Positions 5,090-13,005 of a stretch of DNA of 13,005 bases are shown piece after piece. A program made the translations under genes and the position numbers. The notes below the pieces were generated by a model that searched no databases, was not told the origin of the DNA, and saw only the letters and a list, made by a program, of their open reading frames with translations. The DNA is from an uncultured Clostridia bacterium (lineage in GTDB: Bacteria > Bacillota > Clostridia > Oscillospirales > Acutalibacteraceae): NCBI GenBank assembly GCA_946410005.1, contig CAMJYS010000012.1, forward strand, positions 1 through 13,005, read 5' to 3'. Numbering within the stretch: position 1 is the first letter of the stretch; each line of letters opens with the position of its first letter.

Positions 5090-8000
5090 ATGGCTAAATT
5101 TAACGCTAAGTTCGTAAAAAAAATTATGGGTAAAATAAAGAAATCATATCTTTGGGTACTGTCAGTGCTTGCAATTTGTGCAGTTGCGGGAATTGTATAC
5201 ACTTCTTACGCTAACCCTTCTGATAATCTTTATACGATTTTCGATATAGGGTTGCCGACAAAAGTTGACGGAATAGAAAAACTTGAATATAGAACCGACG
5301 GAAATGCACAAGGAAGTGTTGACGGACACGTTAACTCAAAATTTTCGTTCGGAACGAGAGTAAGCTTCTTGATTAAATTCAATAAAGAGGGTTACAAAAA
5401 TCTTTTAGCTAATAACGTAAAAGTTGTGTCGGATAAAGGTACAAGCCTTGGACTTAAAACTTTTGAAGAAAAAAGTTGGGGTTTAGGAACGAATAAAATT
5501 TCAGATAGCGAAACTATTGACCCAAACCAAACTTATGTTACAGAAGCTTTTACAGTTTGCCAAAACGAATCGTTTAAAATAGAAGGCGTAAACTTGGATG
5601 AATTTGACTTGTCATTAAAGCTCGACAGGTCAATGTACTCAATGGAAGAAGCACTAAATGTTGGCTACGAAGTAAAACAAGGCGAAAGAAATAACGCTGT
5701 ATATAACGAAGAAAAAAATAATTATACAATTAAAAATATAAAACACGGAAGCAATTTGAAATTATTCGTAGAAACAACAGAAGGATTTTCAAATTCAAAA
5801 CTAAAATTCACAAACGACGGAGTAAATATCACAAAATCCGATATGGATAATAGCCTTTGTGTTTATAACTTAAAAAAAGATACAGAAGTCGTAATTTCGG
5901 GGCTTAATAAAAACACTTATAAACTTGAATTTACAAACTATAACGATGTTCTGTTTAAATATAGAAAAGACCATTCGGATAATGAATTTAAAGAATTAGA
6001 TTCAAAATCGTTCACGGTAACTTACGGCGATAATTACGATTTTGTATGTAAGCCAAAAGACGATGATGTTTTAGATAACAAAGAAATAGCGATTAATGGC
6101 ATAGCGGTTAGTGCAAATAATGGAGTTTATCATATTGATAGCATAAAACAAGATAATGTTGTTTCCATAAAAAATAAACAAGAGGTACTTTATCCGATAG
6201 ATTTGTCAGAAAATAAAGTAACACTTGTAGATAAAAACGATGGAAAAATTGAAAATGCGACTGTAAACTATGGAGAAAATTTTGAGTTTAAAATTTTCCC
6301 GACGGATGGTTATACTCAAAATGTAGATACAGCTAGAATTTATGCTGTTCCAACGAGTAAACTTTCGAGCGTAACAGATAATTCAATAGAAAACTATAAT
6401 TTAATTCCGGCACAAGAATATTTGTATACGATTTCGAAAGTAAAAGAGCCGATGACGTTAATCATAAAAAATTTAAAGAAAAATGAATATATAGTAGAAA
6501 TGCCGGAAGTAGTAAAAAATGCTTCGTATGTTGTCGAAGAATCCGAAGTTGTTAAAAAATTAGATAATTTTAAATATAGAGTTGTCCACGGCGAAAGTAT
6601 AAAAATAAAAGTAACAGCGGACGAATATAAGAGTCTAGAAAAACTAAGCGTTGGCTGTAGCGATAAAAACACAAAAGTTTCGTCTAATAATGGAGTTTAT
6701 ACAATTTCAAATATAACTCGCGATTCTTATGTTGCGATAAATAACGTTACAGATTTAAAATATAATGTTAAATTCGGCGGCGAAGGATTTAGGTGCTATA
6801 ACGAAAAAGAAATGATTTATACCGATAATAAATCCGAAATTGTTTGCAAAAACGGAAAATTAAAATTCAAAGCAAAATTAAATAGCGGATATAAAAAAGA
6901 AAACGGAAAAATAGAAGCGGTTATAAAATCCGGAAAAGCAAAATTAAATAAAATAGACGACGAATATTATGAATTAACAGATGTTTTCAGCGACGTTGAG
7001 ATAAATTTTGAAGGAATATCGAAAATATCCGAAAGTGATTTGTCGAAAAATTTAGAAACAGATAATATAGAAGACCATTCGGTAACATCAGCAATTTTAA
7101 AAAGCGCGAGCAGTTTAGTGCTTAACCCGAAAACGTTTAATCAAGAAGATGCAATAAAACCGCTCGACCCGAAATTTTCAAACTCGCCGGAAGTTATGCA
7201 AACAGTATATTATACTGATACTAAAATAGCAGAAAAAATATATTTTGATACAAAAAATTTAGATAGTGTTTCTAATAAGATTTGCGAAATAAATTCTGTT
7301 AATGGTAGTACCTCGAAGGCAGGAAATGGATTGATTTATTTTTCTCCATCATATACCGTAACCTATGTAACATATAACCAAACATATGATTTTAATATTA
7401 ACATATCAGGCAAAGAATATTTAGAAAATTTGAAATTTAACGTATATCTCGATTCTGGTTATACAGATAATCTTAAAAAGTATGAAGGGAAATATTTCAA
7501 TAACAGAACATATCGTTTTGAAGGATGCAATATAAGATATAAGAATGATAACGGTAATTATATTGTTAGTGTGAATTTTCAAATTGACAACTATTCTCCG
7601 ACGGGTAGTTTAGTGTGCTTTAAAAAATTGTATGTGGTTGCAGAATATGAACCAAAACATAGCGAATTTGTTTTTGATACAAATATAATGGGCAGTGATA
7701 TCATAAAGGAAGTAACATATGAAAATAAGAGTATAAAAAACGATGATGATGAGTATCGTTGGAGTAAAGATTTCTCTTTTAAATTAGGCGGATCATATAC
7801 ATTTGATATAACAACTGATCACAAAGTCGATGGCGTTATTCTTTATCGAAATGGTAATGAAATTTCTAATGATCCGGTTATAGAACGTTGTACTGCTACG
7901 CTGGTTGATCATAATAATCAATACAATGAGTATAAGTATGAAGTTACTTTAAAATTGAAAGATGGCATTTCGGTAACAAGTTTAGGCGAGCTTCACTTTG

Positions 8001-11000
8001 TTTTGCAAATAGACGTAGACGAGAGTAAATTGTTTGGAATGAGAAATATTATTTTTTCAGCACAAACAGATTGCTTGAGTGGCGTTAATTTTTACAATGA
8101 AGAAAGATTACCGACCGAATTAGAAATCGGGAAGGGATATGTTTACTCAGACACTGAATATAGATATAATTTAAGCAAGAATATGCTAAATGATGGTGAA
8201 ATTAGTTTAAGATTTAAATTGTACTCAAAGTCTCACAAGTTTAATTTTTTAAAAGTTGGATACGGATCATTTCGTTTCGGATACGGGGTCACAAACCTTT
8301 CTGAATTTAAAAAATTAAATAAAAAAGATTACAAATTCGAATTTATAAAGAGCGATAGAGAAGACAATTGCGACGAAGGTACGTTGACATTTAAATATAA
8401 TGATAATTTGAAAGGCAAAGACATTTGTGTGTATTTATATGAAGAATCGGTTTTGGACCCAACAACTATAAATTTTGCAAGATTTTCAGAAGGGTTCAAT
8501 TTTTATGGCGGTGTAGAATATAAAGATGGAGAAGTTTCGTACGAAAATTCAACAAAATTTAATAGCGAAAGCTTTACCAAAGCTACCAGCGGAGAAATAA
8601 GCAATAATTCAGAATATTATTTTGTAATAGAACTATATAAAGGGTATGAAATAAAAGATGAAGAAAAGCTAGTTAGTCGCGTGCTTACAGCTAGAGACAC
8701 GAATCTTGGTTATGTTTCTGATAAATTCGAAAAAGTGGAAGCAACAAATCTAGAACCGAATATACATTGCTATAAGTTAAGTGATTTTAGAAATGTTAAA
8801 GAGGTTAATGCCACGATTAACGGCATAGAAAAAAAGAAATACGAAATAAAATTTGACAAAGATAAAAAAGGGTCAGTTTATACTCGTGAAGACGGAAAAT
8901 CGAATGATGATCCTATAGAGCATGGCGGAAGTTTATCGTTTACCGTATCTCCTGATGTAGGTTATGCCGACGATATGCTCTCATTTAAAATTAACAACGT
9001 GGATATGTTAATAGAAAGTGGTAATAAACAGCAGTCATTTACTATTAAAGTTGACGACGAGGATTCTATTAAAGTTTATGCAAAAATGAAAGATGGTAAG
9101 TTTTTATACACTGTCAACAACATAGTTGATAATCTGACTATATCTTCCACACGAGAACTGAAAAAACAAACTTTAACATTTAATAAAGAAGACGGTATGC
9201 ACTATGAATTTTTTAAACCGGCAAGTCTTGAGCCAAATGAAAGCGATCAAGTTAAAATTCGTTACGGATACAGTGTGTCATTTATGGTAAAATCAGAAGA
9301 GGGTTATGATGTTTCAGATGTTAAGGTGTATTGTAACAACATTCTTTTAGACCCTTTAAATGGTGTATATAATCTGTCTAATATAACCGAAGATTTGTCT
9401 ATCAGAGTTGAAAATTTAACTAAATTAAAAAACAAAGCGACTTTTTCAATGCGCAATGGAATAATTTTTAAAGACGAAAACGGCAAAAATATTTCAGATG
9501 ATTATAGAGAAGTTGAGTATGGAGAACCTATTAAATTTAAAGTAGTGAGAGAAAAAGGTTATACCGATTCGGACATTATAGTTAATGCAGAATTTGCGGA
9601 TGGAAAAACTTTTTATAGAAAAATAAGTAAAGATGGTTTGGAAGCACAAGACGATTCTGGAGTTCAAAGTGATAAAATAATCAAGGATGATAATTTTTCG
9701 TATGATAAAACTACAGGTGTGTTTACTATCCAAAAGTTAACACAAAACGTCCGTATATACGTCACCGAAACGAATTTAAATAGATGTAAAATTTATTTTC
9801 CCGAAAACGAAAAAATTGAATACAAAGATCAATATGGTTCCGAAAATTTAGAACTGGACAAAGAAACCGATACAAATGGCGGAAATAAAAAGCGGTATTA
9901 TGAAGTTTCGTATGGCGATAGTATGAGTTTTAGAATTGCAGCGAAAGATGGTAGTGCAGATTTATCTGAATTGAAAATTTATAAAAATTCTACATTAAAA
10001 GGCGATAAACTTGAAATTCTACCGGTAAATGATGTATATATCGTTGAAAATGTTACAGAAGATATTAATATCGTAGTAGAGGATATAAAGACTACGAAAT
10101 GTAATGTAGAATTTCATACTGTTGAAGGTGTTAAGTGCGTAGATATTAACACCGGTAAAGATATAGGACAAAATATATCGGTAGACTATGGAGATAATTT
10201 TAAATTTAAATTGTTGCTTGATAGTGCGTATAGTCATGCGAATCCGACGGTTACTGTAAAGGGAGCAAATGAACCGTTAGCAAATGCAGGTGGAATATAT
10301 ACGCTTAGTAATATAACCGAGAATAAAATAGTTGAGATACTTGACGTAAAGAAAAACACGTATAAAGTAAAGTTTGAAAAAGCAGAAGGAGTTGAATACA
10401 AAAACGGTAAAAATAAAGTATTCGAGGGAGAACAAGAAATAGAATACGATGGCGTTCTTTATTTCAAAGTTTCACTTCTAGATGCTTATGATGAATCTAC
10501 ACCATGGGTACTTCTAAATAATGAAAAAACGTTGTCCGAAAGCGGTGGCATATATAAGCTGGAAAATATAAAAGATAACGCAACGATAGTAGTTAAGAAT
10601 GTCGCTAAAAATAAAGAAGAAGTAACAATGGATAATATAAATAATGTTCCGCAGGATATTGCTTCGGAAAACGACATAGATTCTGTAATAAAAGCTACAC
10701 AAGCTTACGATTCTTTGTCTGATGAAGATAAACAAAAGGTTACGAATTTAGAACAGTTAAAATCCGCACAGAAAAAAGCAGGAGTGATGAATCATAAATC
10801 TGGCGGAGTAGAAGTTAGCGGAATAGATTGGAATGCTAAAGTTTATATTACCCCGTTAAATGATAACCTTGAACAAATGAAAAAATTTGACGAAAAAGTC
10901 GATAGACGAACCGTTCTTTCGCTTTACGAAATTAAACTTGTGGATGTTTTAACAGGAAAAGCTTATGAAGTTGAATACGGAAAAACAGTTTCCGTTACAA

Positions 11001-11524
11001 TACCGTCGGTTGATTTGTTTGGATATAAAAATATTGTTGTTGTTCACGAAAAGAATACAGGAAGCATAGAGTATTTAGACGCAAGTATTTCTCCTGATGT
11101 TATCCAATTTGAAACTACATCATTTAGTAAATTTGCAGTTGCAGCAAAAGAAATCCCGAATTATTCTGAAGGAACGTCGAATTTACAAATTTCCGTTTCT
11201 GAGTTAGTCAAAGACGATAAAGAATTAACAACACTTTTGGGAGAAAACGTATCTTCTCAATTAGGGAGTCTTATAGATAAAGAAGATATCGGGTTAGTGG
11301 AAGATAGCGGTTCGGATACCGGTAACGAAATCATAGATAGTATATCGAACGCAGCCGGAGAAGCTCAAAAAGCTGCAAACGAAAGTATAGATTATGCATA
11401 TAACTGGGCGTTAGAAAACGAATTTTTAGCGGTAATTATAATATTGATAGTCGGCTCAATATTAATCGGAATAATATTTTATATAGGCAGAAAACGCAGT
11501 AAAGACGACGAAAACAACGCTTAG
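5090..11524 (+). CDS. Giant repetitive membrane-anchored surface protein (2144 aa)
   Basis: An export signal opens the protein: basic N-terminus, hydrophobic residues 20-37, likely cleavage after SYA (41). The single C-terminal helix (about 2112-2132) followed by RKRSKDDENNA is a membrane anchor with a short cytoplasmic tail. No LPXTG-like sortase signal is present. Between them lie two blocks of degenerate repeats (about 190-640 and 1235-1850). Each unit has a YG(D/E) strand, a K-rich stretch, then a closing motif such as NNGVYTISNIT (533 on) or AGGIYTLSNIT (1733 on) and a turn into the next unit. They resemble the divergent InlB B-repeat-like beta modules of Firmicutes surface proteins. Residues 690-1230 are not repetitive. 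Residues 1855-1898 form a helical linker with LSDEDKQKVTNLEQL, and 1903-2020 a beta domain ending FSKFAVAAKE, both common before anchors in clostridial surface proteins. A role in adhesion or binding is inferred; the ligand is unknown. Confidence 0.85.
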   Translation: MAKFNAKFVKKIMGKIKKSYLWVLSVLAICAVAGIVYTSYANPSDNLYTIFDIGLPTKVDGIEKLEYRTDGNAQGSVDGHVNSKFSFGTRVSFLIKFNKEGYKNLLANNVKVVSDKGTSLGLKTFEEKSWGLGTNKISDSETIDPNQTYVTEAFTVCQNESFKIEGVNLDEFDLSLKLDRSMYSMEEALNVGYEVKQGERNNAVYNEEKNNYTIKNIKHGSNLKLFVETTEGFSNSKLKFTNDGVNITKSDMDNSLCVYNLKKDTEVVISGLNKNTYKLEFTNYNDVLFKYRKDHSDNEFKELDSKSFTVTYGDNYDFVCKPKDDDVLDNKEIAINGIAVSANNGVYHIDSIKQDNVVSIKNKQEVLYPIDLSENKVTLVDKNDGKIENATVNYGENFEFKIFPTDGYTQNVDTARIYAVPTSKLSSVTDNSIENYNLIPAQEYLYTISKVKEPMTLIIKNLKKNEYIVEMPEVVKNASYVVEESEVVKKLDNFKYRVVHGESIKIKVTADEYKSLEKLSVGCSDKNTKVSSNNGVYTISNITRDSYVAINNVTDLKYNVKFGGEGFRCYNEKEMIYTDNKSEIVCKNGKLKFKAKLNSGYKKENGKIEAVIKSGKAKLNKIDDEYYELTDVFSDVEINFEGISKISESDLSKNLETDNIEDHSVTSAILKSASSLVLNPKTFNQEDAIKPLDPKFSNSPEVMQTVYYTDTKIAEKIYFDTKNLDSVSNKICEINSVNGSTSKAGNGLIYFSPSYTVTYVTYNQTYDFNINISGKEYLENLKFNVYLDSGYTDNLKKYEGKYFNNRTYRFEGCNIRYKNDNGNYIVSVNFQIDNYSPTGSLVCFKKLYVVAEYEPKHSEFVFDTNIMGSDIIKEVTYENKSIKNDDDEYRWSKDFSFKLGGSYTFDITTDHKVDGVILYRNGNEISNDPVIERCTATLVDHNNQYNEYKYEVTLKLKDGISVTSLGELHFVLQIDVDESKLFGMRNIIFSAQTDCLSGVNFYNEERLPTELEIGKGYVYSDTEYRYNLSKNMLNDGEISLRFKLYSKSHKFNFLKVGYGSFRFGYGVTNLSEFKKLNKKDYKFEFIKSDREDNCDEGTLTFKYNDNLKGKDICVYLYEESVLDPTTINFARFSEGFNFYGGVEYKDGEVSYENSTKFNSESFTKATSGEISNNSEYYFVIELYKGYEIKDEEKLVSRVLTARDTNLGYVSDKFEKVEATNLEPNIHCYKLSDFRNVKEVNATINGIEKKKYEIKFDKDKKGSVYTREDGKSNDDPIEHGGSLSFTVSPDVGYADDMLSFKINNVDMLIESGNKQQSFTIKVDDEDSIKVYAKMKDGKFLYTVNNIVDNLTISSTRELKKQTLTFNKEDGMHYEFFKPASLEPNESDQVKIRYGYSVSFMVKSEEGYDVSDVKVYCNNILLDPLNGVYNLSNITEDLSIRVENLTKLKNKATFSMRNGIIFKDENGKNISDDYREVEYGEPIKFKVVREKGYTDSDIIVNAEFADGKTFYRKISKDGLEAQDDSGVQSDKIIKDDNFSYDKTTGVFTIQKLTQNVRIYVTETNLNRCKIYFPENEKIEYKDQYGSENLELDKETDTNGGNKKRYYEVSYGDSMSFRIAAKDGSADLSELKIYKNSTLKGDKLEILPVNDVYIVENVTEDINIVVEDIKTTKCNVEFHTVEGVKCVDINTGKDIGQNISVDYGDNFKFKLLLDSAYSHANPTVTVKGANEPLANAGGIYTLSNITENKIVEILDVKKNTYKVKFEKAEGVEYKNGKNKVFEGEQEIEYDGVLYFKVSLLDAYDESTPWVLLNNEKTLSESGGIYKLENIKDNATIVVKNVAKNKEEVTMDNINNVPQDIASENDIDSVIKATQAYDSLSDEDKQKVTNLEQLKSAQKKAGVMNHKSGGVEVSGIDWNAKVYITPLNDNLEQMKKFDEKVDRRTVLSLYEIKLVDVLTGKAYEVEYGKTVSVTIPSVDLFGYKNIVVVHEKNTGSIEYLDASISPDVIQFETTSFSKFAVAAKEIPNYSEGTSNLQISVSELVKDDKELTTLLGENVSSQLGSLIDKEDIGLVEDSGSDTGNEIIDSISNAAGEAQKAANESIDYAYNWALENEFLAVIIILIVGSILIGIIFYIGRKRSKDDENNA

Positions 11525-11541
11525 TGTTTAAAAATTAACAG

Positions 11542-11572
11542 CACCTCTGAGTTAAAACCTCGGGGTGTTTTT
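11542..11572 (+). terminator. Intrinsic terminator of the giant surface protein gene
   Basis: CACCTC-T-GAG (11542-11551) pairs with CTCGGGGTG (11559-11567), a 9-bp stem with one bulged T and one G-U pair, loop TTAAAAC. TTTTT follows directly (11568-11572). It begins 18 bases after the stop codon. Confidence 0.85.
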
Positions 11573-11644
11573 GTATACCACAAGCTTGTTTTTTAAAAAC
11601 ATTTTGTAAAAAACGCATAAATTAAGATTATTATTAAAAAACAT

Positions 11645-11673
11645 TTGAAATTTATAATAAAATATGTTATTAT
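11645..11673 (+). promoter_or_regulatory. Probable sigma-A promoter of the repeat-protein gene
   Basis: TTGAAA (11645-11650) and TATTAT (11668-11673) are 17 bases apart. With the upstream terminator this makes the downstream gene an independent unit. AGGAGA (11725-11730) lies seven bases before the ATG at 11738. Confidence 0.55.
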
Positions 11674-11737
11674 ATAAACATAAGCGTTACGTATGATCCG
11701 TAAATGTGAAAAATAATTTATATTAGGAGAAGCTTAA

Positions 11738-13005
11738 ATGAAAAACTCGAAAAAATTTAGCAATGTAGCTAAAAAGAGTTTAGCAGTTGCTTTGGCGATT
11801 TTAAGTTTAACAGGAAGTGCACAAAACGTTAGTGCAATGAAATCTGTTGATCAGGTTCAGAATAATATTTCGGACGAGGCCGGGGAATATTGGGATGAGT
11901 TTGCTGAAAGTTCTAACAAAAATTTTATAACAGGAAAGGACGAAAACGGCAAAGAGGTTGTTGAATTAAACGACAGAGAATCCACAATATACGAATCGAT
12001 AAAAGAATTTATATTGAGCGAAGAAGCGAATTTTGGTATTTTAAACGAGAATTTTGAAACTATCGATTTAGAAACTTTTGAAAATGGCGTAGAATGCCAA
12101 ATAAAGGCATTTACAGATCGTAACGAGAAACCAAAAGCATTTGTCTGTGTTGTGGTGCCGGATAATAACACGTTTACAAAAGAAAATATGAATACTATTA
12201 AACAAAAACTTTTAAAACAACGTTTAGCAACTCATGATGGTTTATGGTTTAATTTTGAAAATGTAAACTTAGTAATTAGACCTAAAACCAGAACTGCAAA
12301 ATTCGAAATAGGGGAAAATGCGATTTATTTTTGCTGCAATTCCACAATAAACGCCCAAGGAGCAACGATCTCTTGGGAAAAAGCGATTTGTTTTTGCTGC
12401 AATTCCACAATAAACGCCCAAGGAGCAAAGATCTCTGGGAAAGATGCGATTTGTGGTTGCTTGGATTTTACAATAAACGCCCAAGGAGCAATGATCAGGG
12501 AAAAAGCGATTCGTGGTTTCGACAATTCCACAATAAACGCCCAAGGAGCAACGATCTCTGAGAAATATGCGATTTGTTTTTGCTTCTATTCTACAATAAA
12601 CGTCCAAGGAGCAACGATCCCTGAGGAAGATACGATTTTTCATTGCGACAATTCCACAATAAACGCCCAAGGAGCAAAGATCTCTGGGGAACATGCGTTT
12701 GATAATTGCGGTAAAGATTCTACAATAAACGTAAACGAAGAACAAGTTTCTGATGCTAATAATAAAGTATGCAAATCAGAAAATGTAAAAATAAACGACA
12801 GATCGTCGGAAGAAATTAAATCTGAAGTAAAACAGCAACAGCCAAAAGAACAAATTAAAACTGAAGCAGAAAGAACAAAAGTGTCAAAATCAGACGCCGC
12901 ATCTGTGAATAATTCTTCTGAATATTATATATTAGAAAAATCAAAAGAAAAAATAGCTAAAACTTCTAAGTCGGAAAACAAATTCAGTAAACAAGCGGTA
13001 ATTGG
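11738..13005 (+). CDS. Secreted Cys-rich tandem-repeat protein, partial (C-terminus missing)
   Basis: The frame is open for 422 codons from the ATG to the window edge without a stop. Residues 1-33 are a classical signal peptide (KKSLAVALAILSLTGS core, probable cleavage after VSA). Residues 34-190 form a unique acidic segment that I do not recognise; it includes FVCVVVPDNNTF and a predicted helix-strand mixture. Residues 192-332 are seven tandem repeats of 20-22 residues built on STINAQGATIS with Cys-rich inserts such as AICFCC. From 333 on the sequence is Glu/Lys/Ser/Gln-rich and probably disordered, as in cell-wall-spanning stalks. Any anchor would lie beyond the window. AGGAGA seven bases upstream supports the start. 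The gene follows the giant surface protein on the same strand but has its own promoter. The function is unknown; a surface or secreted structural or binding role is inference. Confidence 0.8.
   Translation, partial: MKNSKKFSNVAKKSLAVALAILSLTGSAQNVSAMKSVDQVQNNISDEAGEYWDEFAESSNKNFITGKDENGKEVVELNDRESTIYESIKEFILSEEANFGILNENFETIDLETFENGVECQIKAFTDRNEKPKAFVCVVVPDNNTFTKENMNTIKQKLLKQRLATHDGLWFNFENVNLVIRPKTRTAKFEIGENAIYFCCNSTINAQGATISWEKAICFCCNSTINAQGAKISGKDAICGCLDFTINAQGAMIREKAIRGFDNSTINAQGATISEKYAICFCFYSTINVQGATIPEEDTIFHCDNSTINAQGAKISGEHAFDNCGKDSTINVNEEQVSDANNKVCKSENVKINDRSSEEIKSEVKQQQPKEQIKTEAERTKVSKSDAASVNNSSEYYILEKSKEKIAKTSKSENKFSKQAVI
12311..12735 (+). repeat. Seven tandem in-frame repeats of 60-66 bp inside the secreted protein
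   Basis: The core ACAATAAACG begins at 12344, 12407, 12470, 12530, 12593, 12656 and 12722, giving periods of 63, 63, 60, 63, 63 and 66 bases, all multiples of three. In the first six copies the core extends through CCAAGGAGCA and GATC almost unchanged. The intervening 25-30 bases (GCGATTTGT-type) vary more. Near-identity at the DNA level implies recent expansion by slippage or unequal recombination. The last copy is degenerate after the core. Confidence 0.9.

Noticed and set aside
12311..12735. CRISPR-like array (conserved cores of about 30 bases alternating with about 30 variable bases)
   Set aside because: The variable parts are themselves similar between units. Periods differ only by multiples of three, the array lies inside a long open frame with a signal peptide and ribosome site, and no cas gene is near.

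Overview
The window is very AT-rich, has strong AGGAG-type ribosome binding sites, uses TTG starts readily and carries a full-length spoIIE. That points to an endospore-forming (or spore-descended) low-GC member of the Clostridia. The species cannot be named from the sequence alone; a gut clostridium is plausible because the surface-protein modules resemble those common in gut Firmicutes (inference).

Left part (1-1469): on the minus strand lie the start of a small membrane protein, cut by the window edge, and an XRE-family repressor-like gene. On the plus strand, across an AT-rich divergent intergenic region, is an overlapping two-gene unit: a 71-aa helical protein and a 99-aa protein that is essentially a free-standing sigma-70 region 4 DNA-binding domain. 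The intergenic region holds a recognisable sigma-A promoter, a Shine-Dalgarno sequence with no normal start codon, a perfect hairpin and a 12-bp direct repeat.

Middle (1470-5089): spoIIE (ten-helix membrane domain, Cys-rich linker, PP2C phosphatase) sits behind a near-consensus promoter with a 22-bp spacer. This is the unusual geometry of the Spo0A-activated spoIIG/spoIIE promoters of Bacillus. Its 3' end overlaps by 4 bp a convergent gene for an M14-family peptidase of the gamma-D-glutamyl-diaminopimelate type, which starts with TTG.

Right part (5090-13005): two secreted or surface proteins, each with its own promoter and separated by an intrinsic terminator. The first is a 2144-aa membrane-anchored protein. 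Two blocks of degenerate beta-rich repeats flank a non-repetitive middle segment, followed by a helical linker, a beta domain and a C-terminal transmembrane anchor. The second runs off the right edge (422 codons seen). It has a signal peptide, a unique domain of about 155 aa, seven tandem 20-22 residue Cys-rich repeats encoded by nearly identical DNA, and a charged low-complexity tail. I do not recognise this repeat family; it is the most novel-looking element here.

The spoIIE and peptidase genes are conserved cell functions, while the two surface genes look fast-evolving. I see no tRNA, rRNA, CRISPR array, transposase or phage structural gene.
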